Origin: Streptomyces sp. CHD11
Lineage (GTDB): Bacteria; Actinomycetota; Actinomycetes; Streptomycetales; Streptomycetaceae
Direction: 5' to 3'
Assembly: GCF_018638295.1 (NCBI RefSeq)
Contig: NZ_JABTTS010000016.1
Coordinates: 1-64,000, forward strand
DNA: 64,000 nt
Part shown: positions 1-6,424 of the stretch, piece after piece
Layout: each line of letters opens with the position of its first letter
Position numbering within the stretch: the first letter of the stretch is position 1
Translations under genes and position numbers: made by a program
The notes under the pieces: model-generated
The model's input: the letters and a program-made list of their open reading frames with translations, nothing else
What the model was told of the DNA's origin: nothing
The model's database searches: none

Positions 1-50
1 GCCAGGCGCAGCCGTCCGGTCTCGGTCAGGGGTGCATTACGGTGGGGCAC
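1..50 (-). mobile_element. 5' end of an IS481-family transposase gene (cut by window edge)
   Basis: Reading the minus strand from a GTG at 50, the first codons give VPHRNAPLTETGRLRL, the typical N-terminus of IS481-family (integrase-core, DDE) transposases of Streptomyces. Only about 16 codons lie in the window, so whether the element is intact cannot be judged. It is the outermost of three IS relics beside the first CBASS operon. The family call rests on a short recognisable N-terminus. Confidence 0.55.
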
Positions 51-51
51 G

Positions 52-105
52 AGGGCCTTTCGGTCAGGTGTAGACGTCGCAATCCACACCGAACCGGAAG
101 GCCCT
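52..105. repeat. Long hairpin directly upstream of the IS481-type start codon
   Basis: Bases 52-71 (agggcctttcggtcaggtgt) and 86-105 (acaccgaaccggaaggccct) are inverted copies with few mismatches, separated by a 14-base spacer. The hairpin ends one base before the transposase GTG. Possible roles are an IS terminal or subterminal repeat, or a structure that blocks transcription read-in from the flank. The role is inferred; the repeat is seen directly. Confidence 0.6.
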
Positions 106-112
106 CACCTCT

Positions 113-593
113 TCAAGATCCCTCAGCCGAGACCTGGCTCACCCGTCCACAACCTCCCGGGACAGAACACCTAGGGCAATCACTTGCCGCAGGATCAGGG
201 CGGCTTCGGCTGAGTCTCATTTCGTCAAGACGACGCCGGTGATCGCCGGTGTCGCTCCGATGGCGGTCCAGATCACCGACCTGCGGTGCCACCAGGGCTG
301 CGGAGTCGGCGGCGCTCCAGCGGCCAGTACGGGGAGAAATTCCGGACCTGATCTTGGGGATGGCCAGTTCGATGGTGTCAGCCCGGGTGCCCCATTCGTA
401 GGTGCGGTAGCCCTTCCGGCGGTTGACATTCATCGCTGACCTGCCCGTACTCGGCACCGCAGAGGGTGCCAGCATCTGCGGACATGAGTGCGTCGGCGAA
501 CGTCTTGACCATCGCGCGCAGCAGATCGGAACTTACCGCAGCGAGGTTGCCTTCCGCGAGGGCGTGCAGGGGCGCACTGTCTGGTGCGGCCAT
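113..593 (-). pseudogene. Degraded IS256 (Mutator) family transposase, N-terminal fragment
   Basis: From an ATG at 593 one frame reads AVSSDLLRAMVKTFADALMS then CGAEYGQVSDE. Near 434 the reading shifts to NRRKGYRTYEWGTRADTIEL and AIPKIRSG, then shifts again. These are the conserved N-terminal blocks of IS256-type transposases (about 420 residues), but only about the first third remains and at least two frameshifts break it. No DDE core is visible. The relic lies immediately left of the first CBASS operon. Confidence 0.75.
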
Positions 594-814
594 CGTGCTG
601 ATCTCGAACGATCTTCGACACCTCGAAGATCGGCATGTGGCCTCGTCTATGTGGGCCTCACCCCGACGGCGCAACAAACCCCCGGATCAGGTCGAACCCG
701 CATACCACTTCTCTGGACGCAACCGGTGGTCACTATTTGTTTACGTATCGACGGCCTCGAGCATTCGGGTAACCTGAGGTTCAATCTTGGAGGTTGGAAC
801 GGAAGGAGGTTCAA
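594..814 (+). promoter_or_regulatory. Upstream region of CBASS-1, with palindrome at 771-781
   Basis: No gene is supported between the IS256 relic and the CD-NTase. The perfect palindrome AACCTGAGGTT lies at 771-781, and an AT-richer stretch (ctatttgtttacgtatc) at 733-749 could hold a promoter. A strong ribosome binding site aaggagg at 803-809 sits 5 bases before the preferred GTG at 815. The palindrome ends 33 bases before the start and could be an operator; no regulator is identified for it. Confidence 0.4.
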
Positions 815-1765
815 GTGCTTCATGGTCGCGGTGCTAAGTTCCAGCCCGGCGCAGCCGAGCGACAACTGGAACCTCTCCTGCTTACGATTGATCGTCGTAT
901 AGCAATTACCGACAACGAGTACGCCGAGGCTAAAGAGCGCCTGAATATGCTTAGCTCAGCACTAGCTGAAGGTTTTGGGCAAGAGGTTTATGTTAATGGC
1001 AGTATTGCGCACGGCGACGCCCTAAGCCCGCTAAGCGATATAGACCTGGGTGTTGTTCTTGGTGAGCCTTGGGCTGCTCGTGAACGACGACATAGTCCTG
1101 GGGTAATCATGAAGCGCGCGTGCGAAGTCATCGAAACCCTAGCGGGCAAGCGATATCCTGGAATATCGGCCGACTTCGCTGAACAAAAGAGGGCGGTTGT
1201 AGTTCAATTCGGAGATGCAAAGAAATCCTATTACGACTTCACGGCAGACGTGATCGTGGCCCTTGACTATCGAGAAGGTCGGGGTGTCCTAATCCCTAAC
1301 CTCCAACGGCAGGGGTGGGATAGGTCGGATCCTATCAGGCATAGCGAACTGATACGTCTCGCGAATGCATCAAGCGACCTATCCTTTAATGCCGTAGTGC
1401 GGATCGTGAAGCAATGGAATCGCGCGACTGGCCAACCGCTGTCATCTTGGAATATCAAGGCGTTGGCGCTGTCGTGCATAACGCGCCCTACGACGCTAAC
1501 CGAAGGTTTGTACACCTTCTTCCATTACGCGAAACAGGCTCTGAGTTCGGGTCTCACTCCGGATCCTGCCGGTATTGGTCCACCTATCGGGCTGGAGATG
1601 CGGCGAAGCAAGGTCCTTGCGTACTTGAATAACGCGTGCGACGCCTTCGACAGGGTCATTGAAAACGCCGCATCCGGACGTCTGCTCGAAACTTGTGAAT
1701 CGCTGCGTGAGATATTTCCAGCAGTGCACGTTTTCTCGGATTGTCAGCGAGGCTCTGGAAATTGA
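815..1765 (+). CDS. CBASS CD-NTase (cyclic oligonucleotide synthase), system 1
   Basis: Predicted cGAS/DncV-like nucleotidyltransferase of 316 residues that would make a cyclic nucleotide second messenger on phage infection. The Pol-beta nucleotidyltransferase signature is visible: NGSIAHGDAL (G62,S63) followed by SDIDLG (D75,D77), with a third acidic residue probably D145 in DFTADVIVAL. The start GTG 815 is chosen over the longer TTG at 794 because aaggagg lies 5 bases upstream. The stop overlaps the TTG start of cap5, so the two are probably translationally coupled. Base composition is visibly lower in GC than the rest of the window, pointing to transfer from another genome. The exact CD-NTase clade and product are unknown. 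Confidence 0.85.
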   Translation: MLHGRGAKFQPGAAERQLEPLLLTIDRRIAITDNEYAEAKERLNMLSSALAEGFGQEVYVNGSIAHGDALSPLSDIDLGVVLGEPWAARERRHSPGVIMKRACEVIETLAGKRYPGISADFAEQKRAVVVQFGDAKKSYYDFTADVIVALDYREGRGVLIPNLQRQGWDRSDPIRHSELIRLANASSDLSFNAVVRIVKQWNRATGQPLSSWNIKALALSCITRPTTLTEGLYTFFHYAKQALSSGLTPDPAGIGPPIGLEMRRSKVLAYLNNACDAFDRVIENAASGRLLETCESLREIFPAVHVFSDCQRGSGN

Positions 1766-2985
1766 ATCCGAAGTCGGCGCCTCGACAGCGCAAGGTTGGT
1801 ACGCGCCCAAACCTAAAGGAGATTGAAAAAAGACGGGTGTGGGTTCGATCCGGTGGCCGATGCGCGATTTGCAATAGAGATCTACTCGATGGAAATTTGA
1901 CGTGTGAAGCGGTGTCACTTGGCGAACTGGCACATATTGTAGGACAACAGCAGTCTACGGCCTCTCCACGTGGGCTGACTGATTATCCAACATCAAAACG
2001 AGACCTGGCCGACAATATTGCTCTTGCGTGCGGCGAGTGCCATGCAGAGATTGACGATCCGGTGACTTTGGATATGTTCACCGTACAAAAGCTTCGCGAA
2101 GCTAAACGCAGTCACGAGGAACGGATCAAGCACGTTACGGGTCTTGGAGGTGATCGGCGAACAGTGGTTCTACGCATGATTGGACAACTTCGCGGGCGCC
2201 CCTTGGAACTTGCGCAGAGAACCGCAGTCGAAGCCGTTCTTGCCTCGAGTGACCGTTTTCCGTACTTCAAGCTATCCTATGATCGATACGGGATTGAAAT
2301 CGATCTCAGGCAACTACCAGGTGAATCCTCCATTGTTGAAGACGAGTTTGGCGGACAGTCGGCGCCAACTGCCGAGTATTACAGTGCTGCCAAATATGTG
2401 ATCGATCAAGTCGTCGACAATCTTCTCAATGATGGGCTAAAGAAAGGTCATGTAGAGCACGTTAGTGTCTTTGCGTTCGCCCGACTTCCGCTCCTTGTCT
2501 ACTTGGGGCGAAAGCTGGGGGACGGATATGGTGTGGATTTCTATCAGCGCCATCAGACTACCGACTCGTGGGTTTGGCCCAACGTGGAGTCTCCCGTGGA
2601 CTTCACCGTTGATATGCCAGATGTTGCTGCCGGCGTCGAAGCCGTTCTACTGGCAAGTATTTCCGGTACTGTCCATGAAAATGAGATCCCTGATCCCCTG
2701 AAACGCTATCCGGTATTCCGAATCCAGCCCATCGATCGAACCCCTTCCGGAGGGATCATTGACTCTAGGGCTACACTCGAAAATCTTCGAGTAACGTTCC
2801 GCAAATTTTTTGGCGAGCTTGAGAAGCGCCACAAGAATATAGTTCGCCTTCATCTCTTTGGTGCCTTACCGATCTCGGCCGCCATCGCATTGGGGCGCGT
2901 TCGCGATCCAGTAATTCAACCCTCGATCGTCACGTACGACCGAGTAGACTACGGCTCCTACCGGCGGGCCCTGGAAATTCGGTAA
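1762..2985 (+). CDS. cap5: Cap5-type HNH-SAVED endonuclease, CBASS effector 1
   Basis: CBASS effector of about 407 residues: an N-terminal HNH nuclease and a C-terminal SAVED domain that senses a cyclic nucleotide and switches on DNA cleavage. HNH elements are RSGGRCAICN, GELAHIVGQ, ADNIALAC and CHAEID within the first 120 residues. The SAVED region includes RYGIEIDLR, HVSVFAFARLPLLVYLG and a C-terminal stretch LFGALPISAAIALGR. The start is ambiguous: TTG 1762 overlaps the CD-NTase stop with gcgagg 9 bases upstream, whereas TTG 1741 gives seven extra residues. It shares the low GC of its partner and resembles the second Cap5 in the window at many conserved blocks. Confidence 0.88.
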   Translation: MNPKSAPRQRKVGTRPNLKEIEKRRVWVRSGGRCAICNRDLLDGNLTCEAVSLGELAHIVGQQQSTASPRGLTDYPTSKRDLADNIALACGECHAEIDDPVTLDMFTVQKLREAKRSHEERIKHVTGLGGDRRTVVLRMIGQLRGRPLELAQRTAVEAVLASSDRFPYFKLSYDRYGIEIDLRQLPGESSIVEDEFGGQSAPTAEYYSAAKYVIDQVVDNLLNDGLKKGHVEHVSVFAFARLPLLVYLGRKLGDGYGVDFYQRHQTTDSWVWPNVESPVDFTVDMPDVAAGVEAVLLASISGTVHENEIPDPLKRYPVFRIQPIDRTPSGGIIDSRATLENLRVTFRKFFGELEKRHKNIVRLHLFGALPISAAIALGRVRDPVIQPSIVTYDRVDYGSYRRALEIR

Positions 2986-3109
2986 GCTCACCCGTCGGGA
3001 TCACCAGAACGGTCGTCCTATCCACGCTCCTGCTTCCGCTTGCCTCCGCAGGATGGCATTCTTCCTCACGTCGTGGTGTGGCGTTCCGTGCGAATGTGTG
3101 GCGACATCA
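2986..3109. other. Short spacer between cap5 and the IS5 relic
   Basis: No coding signal, RNA gene or strong hairpin was recognised here. The sequence returns to average Streptomyces composition just after the cap5 stop, consistent with a transfer boundary. Confidence 0.4.
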
Positions 3110-3516
3110 AGATGCCGGATGAGTTGCCGGACGATTTCTAGAGATCTTAAATGACTGGGTTACGGTGGTTAGATTTCGAGCTCTGCCGTCCACGATCCAC
3201 AGCAGGTCCGCGGCATAGACAGCGGGACGGGGGGCCGGCTCAAGCGCGAGGAGGGGCCGTAGCCGCTGATGACCCTGCACACCGTGGTCGGCGAAACCTC
3301 GGACAGTGGCGCGAGCTGCCGCATGGTGAGGTACGTCCGGTGGTAGACAGCCGCCATCAGCACTCAGTCCTGAAGCGGCAGACACCACGGTCGCCCGATT
3401 CGCGGCCCGTCACCACCCCGCTCCCGCACCACCATCAGCAACCGCTCGAACTACTTCATCCGCAGCCCGGTGAACGTCTCCACCCACGACGGCTCAGCCC
3501 GCAACACCCCACTCAT
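3110..3516 (-). pseudogene. Degraded IS5-family transposase with in-frame stops
   Basis: From an ATG at 3516 the minus strand reads an IS5-type transposase N-terminus: GVLRAEPSWVETFTGLRMK, then a TAG, FERLLMVVRERGGDGPRIGR, then a TGA, then MAAVYHRTYLTMRQLAPLSE. After a frameshift a DDE-like piece AADLLWIVDGRA follows. Two stops, a frameshift and loss of the C-terminus make it inactive. It flanks the first CBASS operon on the right, as the IS256 relic does on the left. Confidence 0.8.
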
Positions 3517-3649
3517 ACACATGAAATTTTCTGATCGCGGCCTTCTGTAACACGCTTTAAGGAAGCTCCACTTCCTCGGTTAGTGCGAGCGCTGGCCGCT
3601 CCGCGCAGACGAATTGGGCCTGAACCAAGTAGGTCTCGTCCACAAGGTC
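3517..3649. other. Spacer between IS5 relic and the peptidase gene
   Basis: No gene recognised. It lies downstream of the minus-strand peptidase gene, so a terminator might be expected, but no clear hairpin with a T-run was seen. Confidence 0.35.
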
Positions 3650-4207
3650 TCAGGCAGTGCGTCGGCGGGCTTGCTTGGTGACACCTGTGGTGTTGACGCG
3701 GAATCGCGCCATTTCTTCAGTGACGCCGTAGGCTTCGGCGATTTCCCCTGGTCCATGGCCTTGCCGTACGGCATTGAGGAGGAGAGGTCGCGGCAGCATG
3801 AGGGTGCCGCCGAGAGCCGTCGCCTGTTCCTCTTCCTCCGGGCGGCAGGTCCGGAAGGGAATGCCGTTGATCTCATGTACCTCGGCCAGGTCATGTTCGA
3901 GGATCAGGTGAGAGAGCTCGTGGGCGATGTCGCTTGCTTCCCTGCCTTTGACGCGCAGGGGGTTGGTGACGATGTACGACGCTCCGCTGACGTTAAAGGT
4001 CGCGGCTGAGAAGGCGAAGGCTTGCATGCGCTCGAGTTCCTCGATGCGCTGACGCTCAACGAGGCGGTCGGCGCTGACAATCTTCACGCCGAGGTGCTTG
4101 GCGAGTACGTACACGTCAAGCCGTCCGTTCTGCGGGATGCCGAGTTCGCTGCGCAGGTGGAGGGCTTGGCGCTCGGCGTTGGCTTTGAAGCCTCGCGGCA
4201 GGGTCAC
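3650..4207 (-). CDS. ImmA/IrrE-family zinc metallopeptidase, CapP-like
   Basis: Protein of 185 residues with the HExxH zinc motif as AHELSHLILEHD (H96, E97, H100) and an acidic downstream patch EEEEQA that probably supplies the third ligand. This is the ImmA/IrrE (COG2856) fold. Such peptidases cleave a partner XRE repressor to derepress genes after DNA damage. The GTG start at 4207 overlaps the stop of the upstream XRE gene by 4 bases, so the two form one unit. Its place between two CBASS operons, divergent from the second, matches the CapH/CapP regulators known from other CBASS loci. Peptidase family confident; role in controlling CBASS inferred from position. Confidence 0.85.
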   Translation of the reverse strand: MTLPRGFKANAERQALHLRSELGIPQNGRLDVYVLAKHLGVKIVSADRLVERQRIEELERMQAFAFSAATFNVSGASYIVTNPLRVKGREASDIAHELSHLILEHDLAEVHEINGIPFRTCRPEEEEQATALGGTLMLPRPLLLNAVRQGHGPGEIAEAYGVTEEMARFRVNTTGVTKQARRRTA

Positions 4208-4740
4208 AGCTCACCGGCTTCCACTAGGCGGTGCAGTTCGTCGTTCATGTCGCTGAGCAGCGAGGCGAGCCTTGCCGGAACGCCGGGGCGCAGGAATGGC
4301 GAGGCGCGTAGGTGGCATGCCACGGCAGGCTTTGCCGGCGCGCTGTCTTTTGCCAGGGCGGCGTAGAGGTCCCGCAGGACAGCGCTGATTCTTTCGGCAG
4401 CCTCGTCGGACAGTCGTGGGTCGGCGCGCAGGTGGGTGATGGCCTGGTCAAGGGGAGAGACCTCGCGGGCCGCGACGGGGGTGAAGAAGCGGCTCGGCGG
4501 CAGCCTGAGCCATGCACATAGAGCGGTGAACGACGCGAGGTCAGGCTGTGCGCCAGCCTCGACGCGAGAGAGTGTGCTGAAGCTGACGCAGGCTTCTGCA
4601 GCGGCTTGCCGAAGCGACAGGCTACCTCGGCGTTCTCGCAGCAGGCGGCCGAGTTCGTTGATGTCGAGTCGCTCGACCTCTGTGGGTGTGCCCGGCTCAT
4701 CTTCGATCGGGAGCTCTTCCTGGCCTTCGTCCTGCCTCAT
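4204..4740 (-). CDS. XRE-family HTH repressor, CapH-like partner of the peptidase
   Basis: About 178 residues from the ATG at 4740 (an in-frame ATG at 4785 gives 193). A helix-turn-helix occupies roughly residues 28-85: INELGRLLRERRGSLSLRQA, ACVSFSTLSRVEAGAQPDLA. The C-terminal half is helical and unlike phage CI. It overlaps the ImmA/IrrE peptidase by GTGA and is divergent from the DUF3892/CD-NTase operon, so it probably represses that operon and itself from the 4,741-4,921 interval. Inferred mechanism: peptidase cleavage after DNA damage relieves repression. Confidence 0.8.
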   Translation of the reverse strand: MRQDEGQEELPIEDEPGTPTEVERLDINELGRLLRERRGSLSLRQAAAEACVSFSTLSRVEAGAQPDLASFTALCAWLRLPPSRFFTPVAAREVSPLDQAITHLRADPRLSDEAAERISAVLRDLYAALAKDSAPAKPAVACHLRASPFLRPGVPARLASLLSDMNDELHRLVEAGEL

Positions 4741-4921
4741 ACCAGCCGAGCATATCTCTCGAACGCCAGTGCCACTTGACTGCAACAGCCTCGTGCGCTC
4801 AATCTTGTTTCAGTGACGCTCTGCTGCAACAAGCGTCGCAATGTGTGCCGTGCCCGCGGGCCTGCCTCCGGGATCACCTGCAGGCACAGTTCCATCGCAG
4901 TGTCAGGAAGGAGCGCGCACC
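4741..4921. promoter_or_regulatory. Divergent promoter/operator interval between CapH-like gene and CBASS-2
   Basis: About 180 bases between divergent genes. On the minus strand ttgcag (4833-4828) and aagatt are separated by 17 bases and could be a promoter for the repressor. The arms cttgtt (4805-4810) and aacaag (4828-4833) form an inverted repeat that overlaps it. A ribosome binding site ggaaggag at 4908-4914 serves the ATG at 4922. Operator assignment is a guess from the palindrome and position. Confidence 0.4.
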
Positions 4922-5203
4922 ATGGCGATCCAAATCACGGCCGTACAGCTGTCTCCAGGCGGCACCACGCATCAGCACATCGTTCGTCTCCGGCGGAAGA
5001 GCCCTGCTACCGGCAGCAGCGGCGACTGTGCCCGTGCCGAGATTGTCAAGTGGATCGCGGACGAGGACGGCGAGGCTTACACCGACGACGGCAGAGGGCA
5101 CCGGGCGGACGTACTCGTCGTCACTCCCGTCTACGGCGACAAGTGCCTGCGGTCCTACGCGGACGGTGTCGGGACGGACAACTTGCTGGTGCTCCCTCGG
5201 TAC
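4922..5203 (+). CDS. DUF3892-family domain, open in frame into the second CD-NTase
   Basis: From ATG 4922 (ribosome binding site ggaaggag upstream) the first 94 codons encode a complete DUF3892-like protein: MAIQITAVQLSPGG, GDCARAEIVKWIADEDGEAY, DDGRGHRADV, DGVGTDNLLVLPRY. Proteins of this family usually stop about here, but this frame has no stop and runs on through 5204-5413, a poorly conserved Arg/Pro-rich stretch, into the CD-NTase, ending at 6424. Either the natural stop was lost or a fusion protein is made as well as CD-NTase from its own start. The end given is the end of the recognisable domain. Family function unknown. Confidence 0.6.
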
Positions 5204-5413
5204 GGAGGCCAACCAACCAGATCGGTCCGCCACTTGGGCCATTGGTTGGGAAGGCGCCCATGGGGTGCGACCAGAGCTCCCCTGCACGTTGCGCGCCAAC
5301 CGACATGCTCTAGCCCCGACGGACGCGGATGTCTTGAGCTTCTTCCTCTGCGCCAGCCGCTCCAGCGTCCAGGAAAGCAGAACTCGCGCCACGTCTCTCA
5401 CAAAGGAGATTCC

Positions 5414-6424
5414 ATGCAGCACGTCAATGGCTTCATCACGTTTCTGCGGGACACCGTCAACCTCAGCCAGGCCAAACTCGACCTCCTCGACGCCCGCGTG
5501 GAAGCCATCTACCAGGCCCTCAAAAGCGACCCTGAACTCGGCCCCTTGATCCTCGGCAAGAAGCCCCAAGGGTCGTGGGCGCAGCGCACCATCATCAACC
5601 CGGTTGGCGACAAGGAGTTCGATGCCGACTTCATGCTCCACCTAGAGGAGGTGCTGGAGTGGGCGGAGAATCCGAAGACCTACATCGACAAGATCTACGC
5701 CGTACTTCACCGGCACAGCATCTACAAGGACATGCCCCACACCCGCAAGTGCCGCTGTGTGCAGCTGAGCTACGCCAACTCCATGCACGTCGACATTGTC
5801 CCCTACCTTCGTTTCGCAGACGGTCGCGAAGTCATCGTCAATCGCGACAAGAACGAGTGGGAGGTGACCAACCCGGCTGGCTTCACGACCTGGATGAAGG
5901 ACAAGGACGCCATCGCAAACGGCAACCTCCGCAAGGTCATCCGGCTGATGAAGTACCTGCGTGACCACAAGAATTCCTTCACCGGAACGCGCTCCATCAT
6001 CCTCACGACACTGCTCGGCGAACGGGTCCTGAGGACCAACACTCTGATCCGCCCCGGCTGTTACAGCAACGTGCCCACCGCGCTCCTCACCATTGTCGAA
6101 GACCTCGATACGTGGCTGCAGGCCCGGCCGCTCAAGCCCTCCATTCCCGACCCCTCCGGATCGGGCCTCACCTTCGACCAGCGCTGGGACCAGTCCACCT
6201 ACGCCTACTTCCGCGACCGCATCCACACCCACGCCGCCCAGATCCGAGCGGCCTACGACGAACCGGACCAGGACACCAGCGTGCGCTTGTGGCGCGAGGT
6301 ATTCGGCAGCCGCTTCCCCGAACCGCCCAGCCCGTCCTCGTCATCCACCCCGCCCGCGGCTGGTCCCAAGTTCCCGCTGCCGTCCCTCATCACCACCACC
6401 TCCCGTACAGGACGTGCAGGATGA
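5414..6424 (+). CDS. CBASS CD-NTase, system 2, with C-terminal glycine
   Basis: Protein of 336 residues from ATG 5414, preceded by aaaggag 6 bases upstream. The nucleotidyltransferase core is clear: PQGSWAQRT (G53,S54), KEFDADFML (D70,D72) and SMHVDIVPYL (D127), as in cGAS/DncV-like enzymes of CBASS. The C-terminus is Ser/Pro-rich and ends RTGRAG. A terminal Gly is what the E1-E2 enzyme Cap2 uses to conjugate CD-NTases in type II CBASS, and cap2 follows with an ATGA overlap. Predicted to make a cyclic nucleotide read by the SAVED effector. Upstream, the same frame is open through DUF3892. Confidence 0.88.
   Translation: MQHVNGFITFLRDTVNLSQAKLDLLDARVEAIYQALKSDPELGPLILGKKPQGSWAQRTIINPVGDKEFDADFMLHLEEVLEWAENPKTYIDKIYAVLHRHSIYKDMPHTRKCRCVQLSYANSMHVDIVPYLRFADGREVIVNRDKNEWEVTNPAGFTTWMKDKDAIANGNLRKVIRLMKYLRDHKNSFTGTRSIILTTLLGERVLRTNTLIRPGCYSNVPTALLTIVEDLDTWLQARPLKPSIPDPSGSGLTFDQRWDQSTYAYFRDRIHTHAAQIRAAYDEPDQDTSVRLWREVFGSRFPEPPSPSSSSTPPAAGPKFPLPSLITTTSRTGRAG

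Noticed and set aside
680..720. Weak resemblance to the tRNA-Arg 3' end (cccccgg ... cgaacc)
   Set aside because: Matches are too short and interrupted to be a left attachment site.
2986..3110. Possible cap accessory gene after cap5
   Set aside because: No coherent ORF; sequence leads directly into the IS5 relic.
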